The position numbers and the translations under genes are program-made. A stretch of DNA of 20,187 nt from Armadillidium nasatum. Taxonomy: Eukaryota > Arthropoda > Malacostraca > Isopoda > Armadillidiidae. The notes beneath the pieces are model-generated. The model had not been told where the DNA came from. It was given only the letters and a program-made list of their open reading frames with translations, and ran no database searches. Positions 1 through 20,187 of the stretch are shown here, one piece after another (positions within the stretch are counted from its first letter, which is position 1; every line of letters begins with the position of its first letter). The DNA is taken from contig SEYY01018941.1 in the NCBI GenBank assembly GCA_009176605.1, positions 1 through 20,187 on the forward strand. Reading direction: 5' to 3'.

Positions 1-485
1 TGAAAATCTTGCATATATTCCACACATGACTAAATTGTATTGTTGGATTTAAATTTTTTTTTTTAACATTTATAATAACACAAATAGATTAGAGGAGGTT
101 TTCTCCCACAAATTTTAAAATTCCTTAAATTTAAAGCCATTGTTAAAAAAAAATCTATAAAAAACTACATTTCAAACACGATTTCAAAGACTTAATTAAA
201 GGAAAATACTCTTGAAAATAAAAAAAACTTTCAAGTACAGAAAACTGGTTCTAAAATGATGTTAAACAAGGATTAATATTATTAATCATATTTATAATAA
301 TAATAATACTCACCAGAATTATGATTCCTAAAGAAATTATTATTATTATTATTATTTACAAATTAAACACCAATATAGAATGGCATAAAGAATTATTGGA
401 TAGGAAAAATTAATCCTATACAAGTTACTCTGAAAATTAATAAATATGAAAATTTACTGTGAAGTTATTTATACCTTTACATAGG

Positions 486-486
<1 letters not shown>

Positions 487-553
<67 letters not shown>
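487..553. repeat. (TA)n microsatellite, left arm
   Basis: Uninterrupted TA dinucleotides. The inverted partner lies at 5348-5442. On the left the array is bordered by about 20 bp of non-TA sequence (around 466-486) that the right arm lacks. Confidence 0.97.
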
Positions 554-556
<3 letters not shown>

Positions 557-1644
557 TGTTCTCGCTAGGTCTGGTTTCACTATACTCCAACTTATTATTA
601 TATAAAATATAAATTTAAATTAGTAATTTTTTTATAATATGTAAAATGTAAACATAAGCACACTTCCCTCTCAAAGCCTGAATTTTACATTACAATAACT
701 GCACTTGACACACATTGTTTACTATTCAACATTTAACTAGCCATGCTACATTTAAGTTATTATCATTTTCAATTTTTTAAAATTATGATCACCATTTATT
801 TGTATGAAGAGAAGAGGCCAAAGAAGAAACCAGTGCAAACTTCAATATCACAATTTTTCAGTAATAAAAAATGAAATCTTTAAATATTTTTTTGTCCAAT
901 ATTACATTAATAAAAGCATTTAAATTTATTTGTAGTTTTATTATTCATTCATTTCAATTTATTATTCATTTCAAGCCTGGAAATCATCATTAAAACATTG
1001 ATAATTGAAAATAATGCTACAAAATATTATTGAACCATAAATTTTTATTTTTCCCTCCTATAGGATCAACAGGGCCAATTTTTAAAACTTGCCAACATTG
1101 CAAATAAATATATAATCATGGCACAAAAAAAAAACCCACCCCAAAATGAAACACAAAAAAAAACCATCCTGTATTTCACTGCATGTGATGTACTGAAGCA
1201 AAAAAGTATTTGACCATGTATATACAAGAAATATATGGGCAAATTTGCATTATAATCATTAAATTCAGATTTGGTGATTTTTAGGAATTTTTAAATTTTT
1301 AAAAATAATTTTATGCATTTTTTGCAAATTTTGGCTTGTTTTGAGCTTAAATCACATGAAAAATATTGCAATATATGCAAATATTAAATTAAATTATGTT
1401 AAAACCATCATTCAGAGGTGTAAATACCAAGTTTGGTGAAGTTTTATCAACCCAAAGACACACAGCTACCTTGCAAAGTGAATCAAAAAAACCACTTACA
1501 AATACTCTCAAAATAAGCATGTATGTTCGTAATAATGACTATTAACATGTTTTAGAGTTGTTTTATAGGTTTAATAAATGTATGAGCAAAAAAAAACAAA
1601 AAAAAATTTAACACAAAAAAAAAACCATATGAACAAAAAAAAAA

Positions 1645-1730
1645 AATATAATATTTATATATATTATATATATATATATATATATAATATATATATTATA
1701 TATATTATATATATATATATATATATATTA
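1645..1730. repeat. Imperfect TA-rich tract, left arm
   Basis: TA repeat broken by several TTA/ATT interruptions, about 80 bp upstream of the transposase start codon. The right-arm partner (4085-4180) is a much purer TA run. Confidence 0.9.
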
Positions 1731-1812
1731 TTATTTAATATATTTATTATATATTAATCTTTATTTAAAAAAAAATTATATATAAAAAAATAAATTAATA
1801 AAAAAAAAAAAA

Positions 1813-2801
1813 ATGCCTGCAAAGAAGACCTTCACTGAAGATCAACTGACAACTGCTGCACTAGACATCTTGCAGGGCAAGATTTCAGATAGGAAGGTGG
1901 CACAGAAGACAGGAATTGAACGGCAACTACTTCGAAGGAAAATGAAGGAGATTATGGGAGTGTATAAAAAGAAAGAAAAGCCGAAATTGATTTTGAAAGA
2001 TGAGAGAAAAGTCTTGTGAAAGTGATCAAGGAAATGGCAGATTCTGGTTTGCCCCAACGGCCCAGCAGTTAAAGTTTTGTTTCTGAATATGCTGTCATTC
2101 ATGACATAAAAAACCCAAACTATAACCTACAGCAACACCATCGAAACGTAGATCAAAACAAAAAGTTTGGTTTCCTAGCAGATCATGGTTGAAAGGTTTT
2201 GAAAAGAAACAACTGTCTCGGAAGAGAACAAAAAATACTGAACCAGTAGAGTATCCGGATACTGCTCAATCCCTAAGCCTAAAAACAGAGGGGAAACTCA
2301 TGTGAAGGAAGTTGGGTTTGGATTCCAAAGGGCAGCCAAAGCCAACTTCATCAACACCTATAGCATCAGAAACAATCACCATCAGCTTCTTGGAATCGTT
2401 GCTGGTAGGTTTAGTCAGACAAAGCATCAAGACTATCACACGAGGAAAAGGGTACCAATGACAGCAACCCATGTTACGTGCCAGTCCAGCATCCCAGTAG
2501 AATACGAAGAAGCATCAACATCAGCAGAGACATCCCAACAAACTTCAAAGCGTCCCCAGAGGGGTTCAAAAAGAAAATTAATATACACAAATAGCAGCAA
2601 TGGTGATGATATGAGATGATGATGATGATATGTGAAATGATGATGATGATGATGATGATGACGATGAAGTTACAGTGAAGATGACAATATAAAAATTGAA
2701 GACAATTTTCAAAATAAAAATTGCCTTAAACAGTAAAATGGAGATAATGCGGAGAAGTTGTTTGCGTCCACTTCATGATCCTTTAAGTATTGCATAGCAG
2801 G
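1813..2801 (+). pseudogene. Pogo/Tigger/jerky-like transposase remnant, left copy
   Basis: A start codon at 1813 opens a 68-codon frame whose first 50 residues form a pipsqueak-type helix-turn-helix (LTTAALDILQGKISDRKVAQ, then TGIERQLLRRKM). After the frame is lost near 2010, later frames give the Tc5/CENP-B-like HTH region and a Ser/Thr/acidic C-terminal part (2302-2619), followed by a GAT repeat. Proteins of this family bind transposon ends and cut DNA with a DDE domain. No DDE domain is visible here: the HTH region runs almost directly into the tail. Compared with the minus-strand twin this copy has more frameshifts and a roughly 50-bp shortfall near 2235. It is not expected to be functional. 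It is a plain DNA-transposon remnant. Confidence 0.75.
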
Positions 2802-2914
2802 CTTAAGAATGTCTCTCTGAAGATGAAACTCTAATTAGACAAAGTTGTCTTAAAATTCCTTGATTTTAGAGGAGAAGTTTGGGTGGCAAAACCATCAGCT
2901 ACTTGAAACTGTGT
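2802..2914. other. Palindrome spacer (loop)
   Basis: About 113 bp lie between the last clear pairing (GCATAGCAGG near 2792-2801 against its inverted partner at 2915-2924) and the right arm. The spacer is AT-rich single-copy sequence. In transcript form the two arms would fold into a hairpin with this as the loop. No coding or regulatory signal is recognised in it. Exact edges are uncertain by roughly 10 to 20 bp because pairing fades gradually. Confidence 0.7.
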
Positions 2915-3071
2915 CCTGCCTATGTAATATTTAAAGGGATCATCAAAGTGGACGGCAAACAACTTCTCCGCAATTATCTCTCTCCAATTTTCACTGTTTA
3001 AGGCAATTTTTATTTTTGAAATATGTTCTTCAATTTCTATATTGTCATCTTCATCTGTAACTTCATCATCT

Positions 3072-3139
<68 letters not shown>

Positions 3140-3997
3140 TGCTGCTATTTGTGTATATTAATTTTCTTTTTGAACCCCTCTGGGACGCTTTGAAGTTTGT
3201 TGGGATGTGTCTGCTGATGTTGATGCTTCTTCGTATTCTACTGAGGATGCTGGACTGGCACGTCACATGGGTTGCTGTCATTGGTACCCTTTTTCCTCGT
3301 CGTGATAGTCTTGATGCTCTTGTCTGACTAAACCTACCAGCAACGATGTCCAAGAAGCTCGATGGTGATTGTGTTTCTGATGCTATAGGTGTTGATGAAG
3401 TTGGCTTTGGCTGGCCCTTTGGAATCCAAACCCAACTTCCTTCACATGAGTTTCCCCCTCTGTTTTTAGGCTTAGGGAATTAAGCAGTATCCGGATACTC
3501 TACTGGCTCATTATCAACCCCAAGAGTTGGTGTTACAGGTTCTTCTGGCTCAATGTGCATCCCTTTTGTTCTCTTCAGAGACAAGTTGTTTCTTTTCAAA
3601 AACCTTCTCAACCATGATCTGCTAGGAAACCAAACTTTTTGTTTTGATCTACGTTTCGATGGTGTTGCTGTAGGTTTATAGTTTGGGTTTTTTATGTCAT
3701 GAATGACAGCATATTCAGAAACAAAACTTTTAACTTGCTGGGCCGTTGGGGCAAACCCAGAATCTGCCATTTCCTTGATCACTTTCACAAGACTGTTCTC
3801 CTCCTCATCTTTCAAAATCAATTTCGGCCTCTTTCTTTCTTTTTATACACTCCCATAAGCTCCTTCACTTTCCTTCGAAGTAGTTGCCGTCCAATTCCTG
3901 TCTTCTGTGCCACCTTCCTATCTGAAATCTTGCCCTGCAAGATGTCTAGTGCAGCAGTTGTCAGTTGATCTTCAGGGAAGGTCTTCTTTGCAGGCAT
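2831..3997 (-). pseudogene. Pogo/Tigger/jerky-like transposase remnant, right copy
   Basis: Reading from the start codon at 3997-3995 toward lower coordinates, a psq-like HTH is followed, after a frame change near 3830, by an open stretch of 113 codons (3821-3480). That stretch contains a Tc5/CENP-B HTH signature (WFPSRSWLRRFLKRNNLSL) preceded by VKVIKEMADSGFAPT, typical of jerky/Tigger N-terminal halves. A stop follows in PVEYPDTA. Further pieces encode a Ser/Thr-rich tail, about 21 Asp codons from the ATC repeat, and a C-terminal segment with FDDPFKYYIGRTQF. The roughly 200-residue DDE nuclease expected between HTH and tail is absent, so this is an internally deleted, non-autonomous derivative. 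Assignment to pogo versus another Tc1/mariner-like branch is inferred from the HTH pair only. Confidence 0.75.
3072..3140. repeat. (ATC)n microsatellite within transposase tail
   Basis: About 23 uninterrupted ATC units. On the minus strand in one frame it encodes a poly-Asp run, merging with an already acidic tail, and in another frame a poly-Met run. The mirror position in the left arm (about 2605-2665) has a shorter, interrupted GAT repeat, so the repeat length changed after the arms separated or was misread in one of them. Confidence 0.95.
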
Positions 3998-4081
3998 TTT
4001 TTTTTTTTAAATTTTTAGAATTTTATAATTTTTTCTTATAATTTTTTTTTAAATTTTATAAAAAAAAAAAAAAATTAAAAT

Positions 4082-4181
<100 letters not shown>

Positions 4182-5343
4182 TATAAGGTAAATAGTGCAT
4201 GGGTTTTTTTTGTGTTCATATGGGTTTTTTTGTGTTCAAATTTTTTTTTGTTGTTTTTTTGCTTGCTCATACATTTATTAAACCTATAAAACAACTCTAA
4301 AACATGTTAATAGTCATTATTATGAACATACATGCTTATTTTGAGAGTATTTGTAGGTGGGTTTTTTTTTGATTCACTTTGCAAGGTAGCTGTGTGTCTT
4401 TGGGTTGATAAAACTTCACCAAACTTGGTATTTACACCTCTGAAGGATGGTTTTAACATAATTTAATTCAATATTTGCATATATTGCAATACTTTTCATG
4501 TGATTTAAGCTCAAAACAAGCCAAAATTTGGCAAAAAAAATGCATAAAAAATTTCATTTTTTTCAAAAAATTTAAAAAATTCCTAAAAATCACCAAATCT
4601 GAATTTAATGATTATAATGCAAATTTGCCCATATATTTCTTGTATATACATGGTCAAATACTTATTTTGCTTCAGTACATCACATGCAGTGAAATACAGG
4701 ATGGGTTTTTTTTGTGTTTCATTTTGGGGTGTTTTTTTTGTACCATGATTATATATGTTTACCTTGCACAGTCTGGCTAATTCTTTCTGGCAACATCCTG
4801 GACTGTTTGATACCAGACTATTCGAGGAGGGTAAGCTATAAGAAAATTGATAATTGGTTCCAATAATATTTTTGTCAGCATTATTTTCAATTATCAATGT
4901 TTTAATGATGATTTCCTTGCTTTGTAATAAAATGATACAAATGAATAATAAAACTACAAAAAAATTTAAAAGTTTTTATTAATATATAATTGAACAAAAA
5001 AAAAATATTGAAAGATTTCATTTTTTATTACTAAAAAATTGCAATATTGATGTTTACATTGATTCTTCTTTGGTCTCTTCTCTCCATACAAAAAAAGGGT
5101 GGCGATAATTTTAAAAAACTGAAAATATATGATAAATAACAACTTAAATGTAACATGGCTAGTTGAATACTGAATAGTAAATAATATGTGTCAACTGCAG
5201 TTATTGTAAAATGCAGGCTCTGAGTGGGAGATATGTTTACATTTTTTACATATTATAAAAAAATTACTAATTTTAAATTTTATATTATTATATTAATTAA
5301 TAAGTTGGAGTATAGTGAAACCAGACCTAGCGATACATTAATA

Positions 5344-5347
<4 letters not shown>

Positions 5348-5430
<83 letters not shown>

Positions 5431-5442
5431 TATATATATATA
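5348..5442. repeat. (TA)n microsatellite, right arm outer
   Basis: TA run with one TAATA interruption near 5423. Counterpart of 487-553. Confidence 0.95.
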
Positions 5443-5909
5443 CTTCACAGTAAATTTTCATATTTATTAATTTTCAGAGTAACTTGTATAGGATTAATTT
5501 TTCCTATCCAATAATTCTTTATGCCATTCTATATTGGTGTTTAATTTGTAAATAATAATTAATAATAATAATTTTCTTTAGGAATCATAATTCTGGTGAG
5601 TATTTTATTATTATAAATATGATTAATAATATTAATCCTTGTTTAACATCATTTTAGAACCAGTTTTCTGTACTTGAAATTTTTTTTTATTTTCAAGAGT
5701 ATTATCCTTTAATTAAGTCTTTGAAATCGTGTTTGAAATGTAGTTTTTTATAGATTTTTTTTTAACAATGGCTTTAAATTTAAGGAATTTTTAAAATTTG
5801 TGGGAGAAAACCTCCTCTAATCTATTTGTGTTATTATAAATGTTAAAAAAAAAAATTTAAATCCAACAATACAATTTAGTCATGTGTGGAATATATGCAA
5901 GATTTTCAC

Positions 5910-6360
5910 AACCAAAAAAAAAAATTTTTTTTTCTTGCAATGCTTGTCTGTACATTAGATAAGATTTTAAACCTTCATGAATTGTGATAAATTGGAGTCA
6001 GTATTAAAATAGAAACTGAAGGTTACCAGAAATCACAATAGTTTAACATATTCCTGATCCAAAAAATGTCATTTCAAACGATATTTTCCCTCCAAAAAAA
6101 GTATTGACAAAGCAAAGCAAATTTTTGCAGTGTATCTATAGTATATATTTTTTTCTGCAAAATATCATCAAATCAATATTTTATATTGATTACGCATTAA
6201 AACAATTTCTTACTAAGGTTTTTATTATGTGAAATGAGGTATTTTAGATCTTGTTAAAATTTTTTAGCTTAACAAAAGTACGAATTTGAAATGTGTAATT
6301 GAAATTTGCATAAATGACTGACCAGTTCCTGGTTTTTTATGTAATTTTTTAAATTAATTC
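5910..6360. other. AT-rich spacer with nothing recognised
   Basis: About 450 bp of AT-rich sequence outside the visible palindrome. It begins with an A-run followed by a T-run (around 5915-5935). I see no coding frame of note, RNA gene or repeat family in it. Confidence 0.6.
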
Positions 6361-6839
6361 TGGAGTTTGAACATGATGGTAATCCCTGGAGGCAGCATCC
6401 CTGCTGCAGATAGCATGAGAACAAGAAGAGTTAAACCAAGGTTTCTTAGGTTAAGTAGAAGGGAAAGAATATGGAACGTGCCTCCATGCCAGAGAGAATC
6501 ACCTTGGTAATGCATTCTGCACACTGAAGAACCCCTCCCATGGAAGCAATAATCATTCCATGGTAAATCAAAGAAGTAAGTCCACAAGGTCAACCAGCTT
6601 ACAGCACTGAATTGCTACGAATGTTTCCACACAATAGGCAAGGGTCTTTCCTGCAGAAGATTTGAAAAAATAGAAGAGGATACAGAGATAAGAAGGTAAT
6701 TGTAGGAACCCAGAGGTGGATAAAGTTTAACAGTACAAGGAAAAGGATTAGAAGTTAGAAAAAGGTCTAGGATTCAGGGCTGGGGAGCTGATGAAATATA
6801 GGACTAATGCCTGCAATACAAGTACTAGTATTGAGATAT
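6361..6839. other. Unassigned non-AT-rich block next to LINE fragment
   Basis: This block has a more balanced base composition than its surroundings and an open minus-strand frame of 79 codons (6593-6354) with no recognised domain. It is probably repeat-derived, continuing the LINE fragment at 6840-6990, but no motif proves it. Confidence 0.35.
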
Positions 6840-6990
6840 AGAAAGAAAAGTTGAATGAGGGATGGAGCCAGCTCAGAGGCACACACCATTACAACTCAGG
6901 AAGGAATGCCATCCCAGGCCGCTTGCCTTCCTAACGTTTCATAGATTTCAGAAGTAGATGCACCTGATCAAATGTAATCACAGATAAGGG
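6840..6990 (-). pseudogene. LINE reverse-transcriptase fragment
   Basis: On the minus strand, two reading frames of this short stretch give the N-terminal signature of non-LTR retrotransposon reverse transcriptases: one gives VITFDQVHLLLKSM, the next gives WDGIPS, a stop, then CASELAPSLIQLF. In Jockey/CR1-type LINEs this region reads roughly as 'KasGpDGIPs.vlk.cApELApvl..LF'. Stops and a frame change show it is dead. The surrounding sequence (about 6360-7130) is markedly less AT-rich than its flanks and may be more of the same element, but I could not recognise further RT motifs such as the catalytic YxDD box. The clade is not resolved. Confidence 0.5.
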
Positions 6991-7136
6991 CATGGGACAT
7001 CTGAGGGAAGAAGTAGGAGGAATTTTGCCAGAGTCATCCAGGGTTGAATTAGAGGAGAACAGGAGGCCGAAAGAAATTAGCCTTTACAGTTGGAGTATGA
7101 GCAACAGAACCATTAGAGTGAGTAAGAAGAGGAAAA

Positions 7137-7254
<118 letters not shown>

Positions 7255-7334
7255 AAAAATGATTATTTTCTTTATTCATGCCATCCAAAAAATTAAACAA
7301 ACTTTGGACAAATTAATCTTTCAAAATTTTATAT

Positions 7335-7475
7335 GTCTGCAACATCCGCATTTAATAATTGGGGATACGGATGTGGAAATTGCAAAATCATGAACTGCAG
7401 ATATGGATATTGCAGTATCATAAACTGTGGATGTCAAATTTAATGCAGATGTTGTGCGGATGTGAATGCACATAC
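7335..7475. mobile_element. Decayed hAT end-like segment
   Basis: The stretch contains several degenerate copies, in both directions, of the 'ATCCGCA' unit that fills the ends of the hAT element at 10216-11981 (AACATCCGCATT, GATACGGATGTGG, TGTGCGGATGTGAATGCACA). Like that element, it lies between two TA arrays. No transposase coding or intact terminal repeat is visible, so it would be a solo or short deletion derivative. Chance similarity of a low-complexity motif is the main alternative. Confidence 0.4.
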
Positions 7476-7476
7476 A

Positions 7477-9008
<1,532 letters not shown>

Positions 9009-9015
9009 AAATAAA

Positions 9016-18808
<9,793 letters not shown>

Positions 18809-19961
18809 GTAGACAAATTTATTTTAAAAATAGAGTAATTTTCCTTGTAATAGAAATTTGAATAAATAAAAAAAAAATACTACAGGCCCAAACTAAATAA
18901 CATACAGATTTTTGGATGTTTTTATGAGTATATAAGAGAAGTTTTATTCAATTGTAGTTTCTTTAAGTGTGTAGGAATTTTGTTGGTGACATAATTTATT
19001 ACTTAACTAGAATTGTAAAATTTTGTACGAACAACTTAATGTTTTCTTTTTATTATTCGAAATACATTTTGTAAGTACCCCAATCTTACGTTTTGTTCTA
19101 TTTTTCTTTTGATGAAGAAAATAAAGAATTGTGCTCATAGGCATTATGATCACATACAAGTTGTGAAATTTTGTTGAGTTTTAATTCATGTGGAAGTAGA
19201 GGGTTTACTTGATAAAAAATTGACTACAATATGTAAAGTACCTCCATCATTTTTTTTTTTTATCTGAAGGATAGCTGCAATGAAAGAAGAGCAGTATGAA
19301 GAAAAAAATCATGAAAGAAAAGTAATTGAAGAAAGTTTTCATATTGCTTAAATGTTACAAGTGTGAATAATTAAAAATAAAAAAAAAGGAGTTAGGACTA
19401 GTTTGAAACGAAAATGGAGTTTAATTTATGTGCAATGAGTAAGAATATGTTAAAAGGAAAGAGAGAATAATAATTTGGTTTATTATACAGAGTGAATGAA
19501 AAAATAGAGTTAAAGGGAAAGAATAATAATAAGAATGAAAGAAGAATGGTGTGAATGTGTAAAAAAAAGAAGAAGAAAAAGTCCAAAGTAAATTTGTGAA
19601 AATTTAAGAATATAAACTCGATGTGTTTCAAGTACACAGGCTGCTACAAATGATAATTCTGCAGAAAACTGAAAGTAGTTTTCTTGTAGAACTGAAGTGA
19701 ATTCCAGAACGCTTGATGGGTAAATTAAATTCTAGAGTATGTCAAATAAAAGTGAATGGAATAGTAGGATCATTTGGAATACAAGAAAATGAAAAATGAA
19801 AAACCTGCAGGATTTATTCAATTTTACAGTTTTAAAGTAATACAGCTTTTAATAAGAAAAGTATACAAACGTACACATGGGTAAATGATGAAGGCGATAA
19901 CACATTCTAACACAAACAGAGAAGTATAAGTTGTTGGATGTAAATGTCCTACAATGAGTGG

Positions 19962-20085
<124 letters not shown>

Positions 20086-20153
20086 CCAAAGGAATAACAT
20101 TAAATAAAACCAGAAAGTCTTTCGAAAAAACACACGTTTCTCTTCATTCCATG

Positions 20154-20158
<5 letters not shown>

Positions 20159-20187
<29 letters not shown>
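20159..20187. repeat. (TA)n array cut by the window end
   Basis: The last 29 bases are pure TA repeat, so the array runs past the right edge. Confidence 0.95.

Larger units (their letters stand above)
1..2801. repeat. Left arm of a 5.9-kb palindrome
   Basis: This stretch is the approximate reverse complement of 2915-5909. The first bases (TGAAAATCTTGCATATATTC) reappear inverted at 5890-5909, and the order of landmarks is mirrored throughout: AT-rich outer part, (TA)n at 487-553, ATT-rich tract near 290-357, TA-rich tract at 1645-1730, transposase remnant at 1813 onward, GAT repeat at about 2605-2665. The arm starts at the window edge, so its true outer end is not visible. It is shorter than its partner and carries many small deletions relative to it. 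It could be one long terminal inverted repeat of a fold-back element, one half of an inverted duplication, or a sequencing or assembly ghost of the right arm. Confidence 0.93.

Noticed and set aside
1842-2102. Open frames antisense to the transposase remnants (also 3139-3327 and 3699-3968)
   Set aside because: They mirror each other only because the arms do. The HTH signatures lie on the opposite strand.
3066-3353. Frames with poly-Asp or poly-Met as possible acidic proteins
   Set aside because: They come from the ATC repeat inside the transposase remnant. The same repeat gives Asp, Met or Ile/His runs depending on frame, and the surrounding frame is broken.
18809-18838. Extension of exon 9 to the stop codon near 18836 as a short RGS-truncated protein
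   Set aside because: SNX13 continues after YLSEK with the rest of RGS, PX and Nexin_C. GTAGAC here is a usable donor. A short isoform by intron retention cannot be excluded but is not supported by sequence.
19270-19600. Purine-rich GAAGAA stretch as a coding exon
   Set aside because: No frame resembles the expected continuation of the SNX13 RGS domain, stops are frequent, and no matching phase and splice-site pair was found.
19398-19637. Minus-strand Phe/Leu-rich frame
   Set aside because: It is the complement of the purine-rich low-complexity stretch and not a recognisable membrane protein.

Overview
The window looks like an AT-rich invertebrate nuclear genome: a spliced host gene with nine recognisable exons and long AT-rich introns, many long (TA)n and (ATT)n microsatellites, and decayed DNA transposons and LINE debris. 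A mollusc such as a cephalopod would fit, but nothing here fixes the taxon. I see no bacterial operon, rRNA, tRNA or CRISPR array.

Layout. (1) Positions 1-5909 form a near-perfect inverted repeat. A left arm (1 to about 2801) and a right arm (about 2915 to 5909) flank a spacer of about 113 bp. Each arm carries a broken copy of the same gene, reading inward. It encodes the N-terminal DNA-binding half (psq-type HTH plus Tc5/CENP-B-type HTH) of a pogo/Tigger/jerky-like transposase, followed by an acidic tail, with no visible DDE catalytic core. The left copy differs from the right largely by short deletions. The palindrome is therefore either a real long-armed fold-back element or inverted duplication, or an assembly/read fold-back artefact. 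(2) Positions 5910-9008 hold AT-rich DNA, a degraded LINE reverse-transcriptase fragment on the minus strand (about 6840-6990), a likely hAT-end remnant between two TA arrays (7335-7475), and further microsatellites. (3) Positions 9009-18808 hold the first nine recognisable coding exons of a plus-strand SNX13-like sorting nexin: N-terminal membrane anchor, PXA domain and the start of the RGS domain. The PX and Nexin_C parts would lie beyond the right edge. All eight intron junctions join in frame to give 468 codons. (4) Intron 1 contains a 1766-bp hAT element (10216-11981) with 17-bp terminal inverted repeats, sitting inside a TA array. Intron 5 contains a roughly 240-bp MITE-like element. (5) Positions 18809-20187 are intron 9 sequence ending in TA arrays.

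The one working host gene is SNX13-like, an ER-membrane-anchored PXA-RGS-PX-type protein. The mobile elements are fossils or non-autonomous. The most unusual structure is the 5.9-kb palindrome.
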